Assembly: GCF_006440735.1 (NCBI RefSeq)
Contig: NZ_VFUA01000002.1
Location: 62,001-126,000 of the forward strand
Length of the DNA stretch: 64,000 nucleotides
From: Mesorhizobium sp. B2-7-1
GTDB taxonomy: Bacteria; Pseudomonadota; Alphaproteobacteria; Rhizobiales; Rhizobiaceae
Direction: 5' to 3'
How positions within the stretch are numbered: the first letter of the stretch is position 1; every line of letters starts with the position of its first letter. Made by a program: the position numbers and the translations under genes. Under the pieces are notes generated by a model. That model saw only the letters and a program-made list of their open reading frames with translations, was not told where the DNA came from and ran no database searches. This document shows positions 1 through 7,988 of the stretch, piece after piece.

Positions 1-291
1 GAGGCCTCATACTTCCAGGTCAACGTCTTCGCCAAGACCCTCGAGCAGACCGGCTCGATGGACACCGAAATCCTGCGCGCCTCGGTGATGGGGTCGGAAT
101 TTGAGGCGCCGCAAGGCGATGTCGTCATCAACTCGACCTGGGGTCATGCGGATCTGTGGACCCGCATCGGCCGCGCCAACAGGCAGGGTCAGTTCGACCT
201 CGTCTACGAATCGCAGAGTTGCGTCCGGTCAGATCCGTATCTGCTTGGGTACGGGCGCAGCCTTCGCCAGCAATCTCTGGAACTGACCTGA
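1..291 (+). CDS. amiC: AmiC-like amide sensor, C-terminal end (partial)
   Basis: The frame is open from base 1, so only the last 96 residues are present. They match the C-terminal lobe of periplasmic-binding-fold proteins of the AmiC type (VVINSTWGHADLWTRIGRAN, then DPYLLGYGRSL). In Pseudomonas, AmiC is a cytoplasmic amide sensor that sequesters AmiR until an amide is bound. The identification rests largely on context: the next gene, 26 bases on, encodes an ANTAR regulator, and an amidase gene lies downstream. A transport binding protein of the same fold is the alternative. The start is outside the window. Confidence 0.75.
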   Translation, partial: EASYFQVNVFAKTLEQTGSMDTEILRASVMGSEFEAPQGDVVINSTWGHADLWTRIGRANRQGQFDLVYESQSCVRSDPYLLGYGRSLRQQSLELT

Positions 292-316
292 CCGACGGCA
301 ACAAGGGAGGACAATC

Positions 317-985
317 GTGCAAGAGACCGTCGATATGAGAAATCGTGACAAGGCCGGGCAGGCGGGAACCACGCGAAAGGATGCGGGACACTTCGCCCAG
401 GCCGCCTCCGCTTCTGCCGCCAAGTCTCTGTGGCACCTCAAGGTCGCCGTTATCGTCGAACGCGATGACGATGGCGAACGCCTGTTGCGCGAATTGCAAA
501 GGCTGCGCTGCGAAATCCATCATGAATGGCCGATGCCGCCGCAAATATCTGTTCACTACGACGTCGTCTTCTGCGCTCTTTCTCCCGATCTGCCGCAGCG
601 GCTGCCCTGGATTCCGGGAGAGCCAGGCGCTGCCTTGGTTGTCGTCGATCGCAGCGAGGGTCCGCTCGATCTGAAGCTTCTGCACAATTGCGCGGCCCAC
701 GGCGTGCTCCACTATCCCACGACCGCGCGAACCGTGCAGGCAGTGCTGTCACTGGCGCGCAGCCACTTCCTCTACGAGCGTCGTCTGCGAGGGCGCATCG
801 ACAAGCTGGATGAGAGCCTGCGCACCATGCGCAGCGTCGAGCGCGCAAAATCGCTTCTGATGCGGGTGAAGAACATCACCGAGGAGGAGGCCTACAACCA
901 TCTGCGCCGGCAGGCGATGGAGCGGCGTGTGACGATCGGCGCCGTCGCCAACGCCATTGTTGACTCGCACGACCTTCTCAGTTAG
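317..985 (+). CDS. amiR: AmiR-like ANTAR transcription antiterminator
   Basis: A 222-residue protein started by GTG with a GGGAGG ribosome site 6-7 bases upstream. The N-terminal two-thirds is a receiver-like pseudo-domain (VAVIVERDDDGERLLREL). The C-terminal 67 residues (about 156-222) form a coiled coil and ANTAR domain (SVERAKSLLMRVKNITEEEA, then AYNHLRRQAM). ANTAR proteins bind paired hexaloop RNA hairpins and prevent termination. A matching leader with an overlapping terminator begins 14 bases after the stop codon. With AmiC it should switch on the downstream transporter and amidase genes when amide is present. Confidence 0.9.
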   Translation: MQETVDMRNRDKAGQAGTTRKDAGHFAQAASASAAKSLWHLKVAVIVERDDDGERLLRELQRLRCEIHHEWPMPPQISVHYDVVFCALSPDLPQRLPWIPGEPGAALVVVDRSEGPLDLKLLHNCAAHGVLHYPTTARTVQAVLSLARSHFLYERRLRGRIDKLDESLRTMRSVERAKSLLMRVKNITEEEAYNHLRRQAMERRVTIGAVANAIVDSHDLLS

Positions 986-998
986 CGTTTTCGAATTG

Positions 999-1039
999 GC
1001 GGCAACGGTGCCGCTCACGAAATACGGGTAATGGAACCT
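999..1039 (+). promoter_or_regulatory. ANTAR target: two hexaloop hairpins in the leader RNA
   Basis: Hairpin P1 has stem GCGGC/GCCGC (999-1003 with 1010-1014) and six-base loop AACGGT. Hairpin P2 has stem GGGT/ACCT (1026-1029 with 1036-1039, one G-U pair) and loop AATGGA. Both loops carry A at position 1 and G at position 4, the known ANTAR recognition signature. The 3' arm of P2 (1036-1039) is also part of the 5' arm of the terminator at 1035-1074, so the two structures exclude each other. AmiR binding to P1-P2 would free transcription into the ABC transporter operon. Confidence 0.85.
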
Positions 1040-1074
1040 CACGGCATTCGCGGAAGCGAGGCGTGGGGTTTTTT
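1035..1074 (+). terminator. Attenuator (intrinsic terminator) of the amide operon leader
   Basis: Stem AACCTCACG (1035-1043) pairs with CGTGGGGTT (1062-1070) over nine pairs with one G-U. An inner TTCGC/GCGAG hairpin lies inside, and T1071-T1074 completes a six-T run. It sits 122 bases upstream of the operon's first gene and shares bases with ANTAR hairpin P2. Confidence 0.85.
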
Positions 1075-1130
1075 GTTGCGAACGACAGGGTTCGCGAGCG
1101 GCATAGCGCCGTAGACATCAATGGCAACAG

Positions 1131-1175
1131 GGCCTCGAAACGATCTGCTTTGCGCAGTTCGCTTCGGGGCCTTTT
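1131..1175 (+). terminator. Second terminator-like hairpin before the transporter genes
   Basis: GGCCTCGAA (1131-1139) pairs with TTCGGGGCC (1163-1171), nine pairs with one G-U, followed by TTTTG. An inner CTGC/GCAG stem lies within. It stands 22 bases before the GTG of the binding-protein gene. No convincing tandem A1/G4 hexaloop pair was found just upstream, so its relation to AmiR is open. Confidence 0.6.
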
Positions 1176-1196
1176 GCGTTTTCAGGGGAGAAAAAG

Positions 1197-2444
1197 GTGA
1201 ATAAAGACCGTCGCAGTTTTCTGAAGGCCACCGCAGCGCTCGGCACGGTATCGCTCGTCGGGTTCCCGCATATCTGGAGCAAGAATGCCTCGCTTGCGCG
1301 AGCCGCCGATGGCCAGATCAAGGTCGGCGTCCTCTTCTCGCTGACCGGCACTACGGCCATCATCGAGGAATCGCTGAACAAGGCCACGATCATGGCCATC
1401 GAGGAGATCAATGCCGCCGGCGGCATCAACGGCATGCAGATCATACCCGTGGTGGAAGACCCGGCGTCGGACCCGGCCACCTTCGCCGAAAAGGCGCGCA
1501 AGCTGGTGCTGTCCGACAAATGCGTCTCGGTGTTCGGCTCCTACACCTCTGCCAGCCGCAAGGCGGTGCTGCCGGTGTTCGAGAAGCAGAATAATCTTTA
1601 TTGGTATCCGACCCTCTATGAGGGGCGCGAGTGCTCCAAGAACGTCATCTATACCGGCGCCGTGCCCAATCAGCAGCAGGATGATTTCGTGCCCTGGCTG
1701 GTCAAGAATTTCGGCAAGCGCTGGTACCTGATCGGCTCGAACTACATCTATCCCAAGGAAGAAAACAACTACTGCAAGAAGATGCTGGCCGAACTCGGCG
1801 CCGAAGTGGTGGCCGAGGAATACGTCCCGCTCGGCCATTCCGAATTCTCGTCCGTCATCAACAAGCTGAAGGCGGAGAAGCCCAACGTCATCTTCTCGAC
1901 CGTCGTCGGCGACTCCGTCGTGGCGCTGCACCGGCAGTACCACGCGGCCGGTCTCGATCCCGCGACGATGCCGATGGCAAGCCTCACCACCTCGGAGAAC
2001 GAGGTCGCGGCGATGGGCGGCGAGGCGGCGGCCGGGCACTTCACCTCGGCGCCTTACTTCATGGTCTGGGATTCGCCGGAGAACCACAAATTCGTCGACG
2101 CCTACAAGAAGCGCTGGGGTGGCGACAAGGTCACCCACTTCGTGTCCGAGCCGTCTTACTTCCAGGTCCATCTGTTCAAGCAGGCGGTTGAAAAGCTCGC
2201 AGGCAGCGACATCACACCCAACGCCATCCGCGAGGCGGTGAAGGGCCAGGAGATGGTGGCGCCGCAAGGCAAGGTGCGCATCGAGCCGGAGAACCTCCAC
2301 ACCTGGCTATGGCCGAAGATCGGCCAGTGCCAAGCCGACGGCCAGTTCAAGATACTCAAGCAGACCGACGATTGGCTGGAGCCGGTGCCCTACAAAGCCT
2401 ACCCGAACCAACGGTGCACGGCCGAAGGCCTCAAGCAAATCTGA
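1197..2444 (+). CDS. urtA: UrtA-type amide/urea ABC transporter substrate-binding protein
   Basis: A 415-residue periplasmic binding protein started by GTG after AGGGGAGAAAAAGG. Residues 3-10 (KDRRSFLK) are a twin-arginine motif followed by a hydrophobic stretch and a likely signal peptidase site near ARA-A (residue 36), so export of a folded protein through Tat is expected. The type-I binding fold follows (KVGVLFSLTGTTAIIEES) with the UrtA/FmdD hallmark WYPTLYEGRECSKNVIYTG. It heads a five-gene importer operon between amiR and amiE. Short-chain amides or urea are the likely ligands; AmiC relatives are the paralogous alternative, but the signal peptide and permease neighbours argue for transport. 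Confidence 0.88.
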   Translation: MNKDRRSFLKATAALGTVSLVGFPHIWSKNASLARAADGQIKVGVLFSLTGTTAIIEESLNKATIMAIEEINAAGGINGMQIIPVVEDPASDPATFAEKARKLVLSDKCVSVFGSYTSASRKAVLPVFEKQNNLYWYPTLYEGRECSKNVIYTGAVPNQQQDDFVPWLVKNFGKRWYLIGSNYIYPKEENNYCKKMLAELGAEVVAEEYVPLGHSEFSSVINKLKAEKPNVIFSTVVGDSVVALHRQYHAAGLDPATMPMASLTTSENEVAAMGGEAAAGHFTSAPYFMVWDSPENHKFVDAYKKRWGGDKVTHFVSEPSYFQVHLFKQAVEKLAGSDITPNAIREAVKGQEMVAPQGKVRIEPENLHTWLWPKIGQCQADGQFKILKQTDDWLEPVPYKAYPNQRCTAEGLKQI

Positions 2445-2505
2445 GACCGCGAGACGAAACCGGCGGCGCTGCCTCCAGCGCCGCCAGCTCCTCGGAAGGC
2501 ATGCC

Positions 2506-3375
2506 ATGGACATCGTCGTATCGCAGCTCATGACCGGCCTCAGTATTGCATCGATCTTGATGCTGGTCGCGCTTGGCCTCGCCATCATCTATGGCGTCAC
2601 CGGCGTCATCAACCTGGCGCATGGCGAGTTCGTCATGCTCGGAGCCTATGTCGCCTGGGCGCTCCAGGCGGAGTTCGGCATGGGCCTGCTTGCGAGCCTG
2701 GTGCCGATCTTCCTCATCATGGCAGCCGTCGGATGGCTGGTCGAGGTGCTGGTCATCAGCCGCCTCTACGGTCGTCTTCTCGACACGATCCTTGCCACCT
2801 GGGGCATAGGCGTCATGGCGCAGCAAGCCGTGCGCCTCGTTGTCGGCGGCGAGCTTCGCTACGTGCAGATGCCGGAGTCGCTGTCGAAGAGCGTGACGAT
2901 CCTGGGCGCGACGGACTCGGCCTATCGCCTGTTCATCCTGTTCGTCGCGCTCGCCCTCTTTGGCGTGACATGGGTGATCTATCGCTACACGAATTTCGGA
3001 TTGAAGCTCCGCGCCATCACCCAGAACCGCGCGGTCGCCTCCAGCTTCGGCATCAACACCAGCCGCATCTATCGCCTGACCTTTGCTTACGGCGCCGGCA
3101 TGGCCGGTCTTGCCGGTGCGCTCGTCTCGCCGTTGAAAAGCGTCTCGCCGGAAATGGGCACCACCTATGTCGTCGACGCCTTCATGGTCGTTGTGCTCGG
3201 CGGCACGCAAAGCCTGATGGGGACGCTCGCGAGTTCCGGCATCCTGGGCGAGCTGTCCGGCTACCTCGCCTTCTACTCCAACGACACCATCGCCAAGGCA
3301 TTGGTCTTGGTCGCCATCGTCGCACTCATCCGGTTCCGGCCGCAGGGGCTCTTCACGGCCCATGCGCGGACCTAA
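2506..3375 (+). CDS. urtB: UrtB/LivH-type ABC transporter permease
   Basis: A 289-residue inner-membrane permease of the branched-chain amino acid/urea (HAAT) family, hydrophobic throughout. It carries the family's INLAHGEFVMLGAY segment after the first membrane helix and VVVLGGTQSLMGTL near the end. The ATG at 2506 follows the binding-protein gene by 61 bases. It should pair with the next permease to form the translocation pore. Confidence 0.9.
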   Translation: MDIVVSQLMTGLSIASILMLVALGLAIIYGVTGVINLAHGEFVMLGAYVAWALQAEFGMGLLASLVPIFLIMAAVGWLVEVLVISRLYGRLLDTILATWGIGVMAQQAVRLVVGGELRYVQMPESLSKSVTILGATDSAYRLFILFVALALFGVTWVIYRYTNFGLKLRAITQNRAVASSFGINTSRIYRLTFAYGAGMAGLAGALVSPLKSVSPEMGTTYVVDAFMVVVLGGTQSLMGTLASSGILGELSGYLAFYSNDTIAKALVLVAIVALIRFRPQGLFTAHART

Positions 3376-3412
3376 GGCCGCTCAAGACATTCAATCCAGG
3401 GAAACAGCAAAA

Positions 3413-4540
3413 GTGTCCGGCAAGACAAAAACCGAGATGGCGATCTATGCAGTGGTGTGCCTGGCAATACTGCTGGTGCCGGTGTTTCTCGACGACGCGT
3501 TCCTGCTCAACAAATATGCCCGCTATCTCGTGCTCGGCATGCTGGCCGTCGCACTCAGCCTGTCCTGGGGCTATGCCGGCATCCTCAACCTCGGCCAGGC
3601 CACCACCTTCGGGCTCGGGTCCTATTGCATGGCCATGGCGCTCAAACTGAAGACCATTCCCGTCCATACTGGTTCTGACGGCCTGCCGGACTTCATGGTC
3701 TGGAACAATGTCACCGAGCTGCCCTGGTTCTGGAAGCCGTTCTATTCGATGAGCGTCGGCGTCGCGGCCGGCATCCTGATACCGGCACTGTTTGCCGCGC
3801 TGCTTGGCTGGTTCATGTTTCGCGGCCGGGTCACCGGCGTCTACGCCGCGATCACCACCCTGGCAGCGATGGTGGTGGTACAGCTTCTGATCATCGATCA
3901 GCAGGCTTATACAGGCGGCTTCAATGGCATCACCGATCTCGCGCAGTTCGACGTCGCCGGCTTTGCCTTCGATGCCTATGGGCCGGCCATCTACTATCTG
4001 GTCGCTATCTGCCTGACGGCGTCGTTGTTCATTGCCTTCGCGATCACCAAGAGCAAGGCCGGCCTCATCGTCCAGGCAATACGCGACGAAGAGGATCGGG
4101 TGCGCTTTTTCGGCTATGACGTCGCGCTCTACAAGATCTTCGTCTTCTCGGTTTCGGGCGCAATCGCCGGTGTTGCCGGCATGCTCTACACGATCGTCAT
4201 GGAGTTCGCCTCGCCGACTTTCCTCGGCGTGCCGATCTCACTTTCGGTGGTGATCTGGGTGGCTGTCGGCGGCCGCCAGAGCCTGCTCGGCGCCATGCTC
4301 GGCGCGCTGATCGTGACCGGCATGCAAGGTGCGCTTTCGGAATCGGAAACCTTTCTCGACAGCTGGACGCTGATCATGGGCCTGCTCTTCGTGCTCGTCG
4401 TGCTATTCCTGCCGAAGGGTATTGCCGGCGCGGTCGAGACGATCGCCGGGCGTTTTGAGCGCAGGCGCACACTTGCCCGACGGCAGTCGCGACGGGCCGA
4501 CACCGTCGGCGAGGCTCCCCGCCTGGAGCGCCTGTCATGA
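3413..4540 (+). CDS. urtC: UrtC/LivM-type ABC transporter permease
   Basis: A 375-residue permease of the LivM/UrtC class (LGMLAVALSLSWGYAGILNL, GQATTFGLGSYCMAMALKL, VAVGGRQSLLGAMLGALIV). The GTG at 3413 is preferred because AGGGAAA lies upstream and it avoids overlap with the preceding gene. An ATG at 3362 in the same frame would add 17 residues and overlap by 14 bases. The stop codon overlaps the next ATG by four bases, so it is coupled to the ATPase gene. Confidence 0.88.
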   Translation: MSGKTKTEMAIYAVVCLAILLVPVFLDDAFLLNKYARYLVLGMLAVALSLSWGYAGILNLGQATTFGLGSYCMAMALKLKTIPVHTGSDGLPDFMVWNNVTELPWFWKPFYSMSVGVAAGILIPALFAALLGWFMFRGRVTGVYAAITTLAAMVVVQLLIIDQQAYTGGFNGITDLAQFDVAGFAFDAYGPAIYYLVAICLTASLFIAFAITKSKAGLIVQAIRDEEDRVRFFGYDVALYKIFVFSVSGAIAGVAGMLYTIVMEFASPTFLGVPISLSVVIWVAVGGRQSLLGAMLGALIVTGMQGALSESETFLDSWTLIMGLLFVLVVLFLPKGIAGAVETIAGRFERRRTLARRQSRRADTVGEAPRLERLS

Positions 4541-5292
4541 GCAGCCCCCAGCTCGTCATCGATCAGGCACGAGTTTCCTTCAGCGGATTCGTTGCCGTCT
4601 CCGATCTCACGCTCAGCGTCGGCCAAGGCGAATTGCGCTGTCTTATCGGGCCGAACGGCGCCGGCAAGACGACGGCGCTCGACCTGATCTGCGGCAAGAC
4701 GCGGCTTGCGTCGGGTGCGGTGCGCTTTCAGGACAAACCCATTCATCGCCTGAGCGAGCACGCCATTGCGAGGGCCGGCATCGGTCGCAAGTTTCAGGTG
4801 CCGAGCGTATTTCGCGACCTCAGCGTCTGGGACAATTTGCATATAGGCCGCTCGGCTCGCCCCGGCGTGCTGTCCAACCTGCTCAGCTTCGGGCAGGGCG
4901 ATGACAAGGTGGAAATCGAAAGGCTGGCGGAGCTGGTCGGCCTCGAAAACGATCTCAAGACGCCTGCCGCGCATCTGTCACATGGCCAGACCCAGTGGCT
5001 GGAGATCGCGCTGATCCTCGCACAAAATCCTCTGCTTATCCTGATAGACGAGCCGACCGCCGGCATGACCCAGCAGGAGACGAAGAAAACCGCCGAACTG
5101 TTCTGCGGCTTGCGCGGCAAACACACGCTGATCGTCGTCGAACACGACATGGGTTTCGTGCGCGATATCGCTGAGACCATTTCCGTGATGCACCAGGGCA
5201 AGTTGCTGGCCGAAGGAACGATCGGCGAGATCGAGGCCAACCAGGCGGTGCGCGACGCCTATCTCGGCTCGGGAGGGATCGGCCATGCTTGA
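4537..5292 (+). CDS. urtD: UrtD-type ABC transporter ATPase
   Basis: A 251-residue cytoplasmic ATP-binding subunit. Walker A is GPNGAGKT (residues 38-45), the signature is LSHGQ rather than LSGGQ, and Walker B with its glutamate is LILIDEPTAGM. The LSHGQ form and the partner protein downstream match the UrtD/UrtE pairing. It overlaps both neighbours (four and eight bases), indicating translational coupling. Confidence 0.9.
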   Translation: MSSPQLVIDQARVSFSGFVAVSDLTLSVGQGELRCLIGPNGAGKTTALDLICGKTRLASGAVRFQDKPIHRLSEHAIARAGIGRKFQVPSVFRDLSVWDNLHIGRSARPGVLSNLLSFGQGDDKVEIERLAELVGLENDLKTPAAHLSHGQTQWLEIALILAQNPLLILIDEPTAGMTQQETKKTAELFCGLRGKHTLIVVEHDMGFVRDIAETISVMHQGKLLAEGTIGEIEANQAVRDAYLGSGGIGHA

Positions 5293-5980
5293 GCTTGCCA
5301 ATGTCGATGGCTTCTATGGCCGCAGCCGCGCCCTTCAATCCGTGTCGCTGAACGTCGAGGCCGGCGACTTCTTCTCCGTGCTTGGCCGCAATGGCGTCGG
5401 CAAGACCACGCTGTTGCGCACCATCCTCGGGCTGATGAGCCGCACCACCGGCTCGATCCGGCTCGACGGCGAGGAACTGGTCGATCAGCCGACCCACAAG
5501 CGCGCTCTGGCCGGCGTCGGCTACGTTCCGCAGGGCCGGGGCATTCTGCCCGCCTTCACGGTGCGCGAGAACCTCATGGTCGGCACATTCGCCGCCAAGG
5601 ACGGCGGCGGGCGCATCGCCGAATGGGTGCTGGAGCTCTTCCCCATCCTCAAGGAATTCCTCGGCCGGCGCGGCGGCAATCTTTCCGGCGGCCAGCAACA
5701 GCAACTCGCCATTGCGCGCGCGCTGCTGTCTGAGCCCAAGGTCATGCTGCTTGACGAGCCGACCGAAGGCATCCAGCCCAACATCGTCGAGCAGATCGAG
5801 AATGTGCTGATCGATCTCAACCGCAAGCAGGGCCTGACGATAGTCCTGGTCGAACAGAACATCGCCTTCGCGCGCCGCGCCTCGCGGCACTTCGCCATTC
5901 TCAACCGCGGCAGCGTAGCGGTCGGCGGCCCGATCGGTGAGCTCAGCGACGACATGATCCACCAGCATCTGGTTGTCTAG
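5285..5980 (+). CDS. urtE: UrtE-type ABC transporter ATPase
   Basis: A 231-residue ATPase of the LivF/UrtE class. Walker A is GRNGVGKT (residues 34-41), signature [12 protein letters not shown], Walker [17 protein letters not shown], with the family's C-terminal [20 protein letters not shown]. It is the second nucleotide-binding subunit of the importer and ends 34 bases before amiE. Confidence 0.9.
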   Translation: MLELANVDGFYGRSRALQSVSLNVEAGDFFSVLGRNGVGKTTLLRTILGLMSRTTGSIRLDGEELVDQPTHKRALAGVGYVPQGRGILPAFTVRENLMVGTFAAKDGGGRIAEWVLELFPILKEFLGRRGGNLSGGQQQQLAIARALLSEPKVMLLDEPTEGIQPNIVEQIENVLIDLNRKQGLTIVLVEQNIAFARRASRHFAILNRGSVAVGGPIGELSDDMIHQHLVV

Positions 5981-6014
5981 ACGGACACCGGCAAACCCGA
6001 GGAGGAAACAGCAA

Positions 6015-7052
6015 ATGTATCACGGCGATATTTCGAGCAGCAACGACACGGTTGGCGTTGCCGTCGTCAACTACAAGATGCCACGCCTGCATACGCGCGA
6101 GGAGGTGCTGGCCAACGCCCGCAACATCGCCAAGATGGTGGAAGGGATGAAGACCGGTCTGCCCGGCATGGATCTCGTGATCTTCCCCGAATACTCGACC
6201 CACGGCATCATGTACGATCAGAAGGAGATGTACGAGACGGCCTCATCCATCCCCGGCGATGAGACCCGGATATTCGCCGAGGCCTGCAAGAAAGCCCGCG
6301 TCTGGGGCGTCTTCTCGATCACCGGCGAGCGACATGAAGAGCACCCCAACAAGGCGCCCTACAACACGCTGATCCTGATGAACGACAAGGGCGAGATCGT
6401 GCAGAAATATCGCAAGATCATGCCCTGGGTGCCGATCGAGGGCTGGTATCCCGGCGACTGCACCTATGTCTCCGACGGCCCCAAGGGCATGAAGATCAGC
6501 CTGATCATTTGCGACGATGGCAACTATCCAGAGATATGGCGCGACTGCGCCATGCGCGGGGCCGAGCTGATCGTTCGCTGCCAGGGCTACATGTATCCCG
6601 CCAAGGAACAGCAGATCCAGATTTCGAAGTCGATGGCCTGGGCCAACAACGTTTATGTCGCCGTCGCCAACGCGGCCGGCTTCGACGGCGTCTATTCCTA
6701 TTTCGGCCACTCGGCGATCATCGGTTTCGACGGGCGCACGCTGGGCGAATGCGGCACCGAGGAGATGGGCATCCAGTATGCGCAGCTGTCGACCTCGCTG
6801 CTGCGCGATGCGCGCAAGAACATGCAGTCGCAGAATCACATCTTCAAGCTGCTGCATCGTGGCTATACCGGCCTGATAAATTCCGGCGACGACACGCGCG
6901 GACATGCCGTTTGCCCGTTCAATTTCTACAGGCAGTGGATCACCGATCCGGAAGGCACGCGCGAGAAGGTCGAGGCGATAACCCGACAGACTGTCGGCAC
7001 GCCCGAAAGCCCGATCGAAGGCATTCCCAACAAGGTGGCAGCCCATCGCTAG
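6015..7052 (+). CDS. amiE: Aliphatic amidase
   Basis: A 345-residue nitrilase-superfamily amidase that hydrolyses short aliphatic amides to the acid and ammonia. It starts like Pseudomonas AmiE ([20 protein letters not shown] after three residues) and is about the same length. The Glu-Lys-Cys triad is visible: Glu59 in FPEYS, Lys in QKYRKIMPW, and Cys in [18 protein letters not shown]. The ATG at 6015 has GGAGGAAA ten bases upstream; a longer frame from 5973 has no such site. It is the last gene of the transporter operon and is followed by a strong terminator. Confidence 0.95.
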   Translation: MYHGDISSSNDTVGVAVVNYKMPRLHTREEVLANARNIAKMVEGMKTGLPGMDLVIFPEYSTHGIMYDQKEMYETASSIPGDETRIFAEACKKARVWGVFSITGERHEEHPNKAPYNTLILMNDKGEIVQKYRKIMPWVPIEGWYPGDCTYVSDGPKGMKISLIICDDGNYPEIWRDCAMRGAELIVRCQGYMYPAKEQQIQISKSMAWANNVYVAVANAAGFDGVYSYFGHSAIIGFDGRTLGECGTEEMGIQYAQLSTSLLRDARKNMQSQNHIFKLLHRGYTGLINSGDDTRGHAVCPFNFYRQWITDPEGTREKVEAITRQTVGTPESPIEGIPNKVAAHR

Positions 7053-7070
7053 AGGGATGGCTCCTCCCAA

Positions 7071-7108
7071 GCGCCGCGGCCTGCGAGGGGCTGCGGCGCG
7101 CCATTTTT
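7071..7108 (+). terminator. Intrinsic terminator after amiE
   Basis: GCGCCGCGGCC (7071-7081) pairs with GGCTGCGGCGC (7089-7099), eleven pairs with one G-U, loop TGCGAGG, followed by GCCATTTTT. It ends the amide operon and implies a separate promoter for the two genes downstream. Confidence 0.85.
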
Positions 7109-7140
7109 AAAGCCGTATGATGTCGCATCTGGAGATTGAA

Positions 7141-7983
7141 ATGGACCATGGGACTGGCCCTGCGGCGGTGCGTGAGGCCAAGGACGATGCACTGAACGAC
7201 TTTCGCATCGCCGCCGAGCCTTTTTTCCGACCTGTGGGCAATGAAGTTGCGCTGTTCGAAGCGGCCTTTGCCTCCCGCATGCCGGTGATGCTGAAGGGCC
7301 CGACAGGTTGCGGCAAGACACGTTTCGTCGAGCATATGGCGTGGCGGCTCGGACGGCCGCTAATCACCGTTTCATGCCATGAGGACATGACCGCGTCCGA
7401 TCTCGTGGGGCGTTATCTGCTCGACGCGGACGGCACGGTCTGGCACGACGGTCCGCTGACTCTGGCCGTGCGGGCAGGCGCCATCTGCTATCTCGATGAG
7501 ATCGTCGAGGCACGCCAGGACACCACCGTCGTCATCCATTCGCTGACCGACGATCGCCGCATCCTGTCGCTGGAAAAGAAAAACGAGGTGCTGAAGGCGC
7601 ATCCCGACTTCCAGCTCGTCATCTCCTACAATCCCGGCTACCAGAGCGTGCTCAAGGACCTGAAGGAATCGACCAAGCAGCGTTTTGCGGCCATCGCCTT
7701 CACCTATCCGGACGAAGCGGTCGAGACCGAGATTGTTGCGACCGAGTCGGGGGTCGACCGCCAGTTGGCCACGACGTTGGTGCGCATTGCGCATCGCGCG
7801 CGCAACCTGAAGGGGCATGGACTGGAGGAGGGCGCTTCCACCCGGATGCTGATCAATGCCGGCCTGCTCGCCCGTCAGGGCATCTCCATCGAACAGGCTT
7901 GCGAGGTCGCCCTGGTGTTGCCGCTCACCGACGATCCCGACATGCGCGACGCGCTGAAGTCCGCCATCGCGGCTTGTATCTGA
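7141..7983 (+). CDS. MoxR/NorQ/CbbQ-type AAA+ ATPase
   Basis: A 280-residue AAA+ ATPase of the NorQ/CbbQ group. Walker A is GPTGCGKT (residues 53-60) and Walker B ICYLDEI (115-121). It also has SCHEDMTASDLVGRYLLD, usual in NorQ proteins, and a C-terminal lid domain. The ATG at 7141 is chosen because GGAG lies seven bases upstream; the in-frame ATG at 7117 lacks a site. Such ATPases work with a VWA partner to mature or activate metalloenzymes (nitric oxide reductase, Rubisco). The partner gene follows five bases after the stop. The substrate here is unknown; proximity to the amide locus is suggestive only. Confidence 0.85.
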   Translation: MDHGTGPAAVREAKDDALNDFRIAAEPFFRPVGNEVALFEAAFASRMPVMLKGPTGCGKTRFVEHMAWRLGRPLITVSCHEDMTASDLVGRYLLDADGTVWHDGPLTLAVRAGAICYLDEIVEARQDTTVVIHSLTDDRRILSLEKKNEVLKAHPDFQLVISYNPGYQSVLKDLKESTKQRFAAIAFTYPDEAVETEIVATESGVDRQLATTLVRIAHRARNLKGHGLEEGASTRMLINAGLLARQGISIEQACEVALVLPLTDDPDMRDALKSAIAACI

Positions 7984-7988
7984 CGACC

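Noticed and set aside
128-712. 194-codon open frame on the minus strand over amiC/amiR
   Set aside because: Shadow of the plus-strand genes; no family, no ribosome site, and the opposite strand encodes clear AmiC/AmiR parts.
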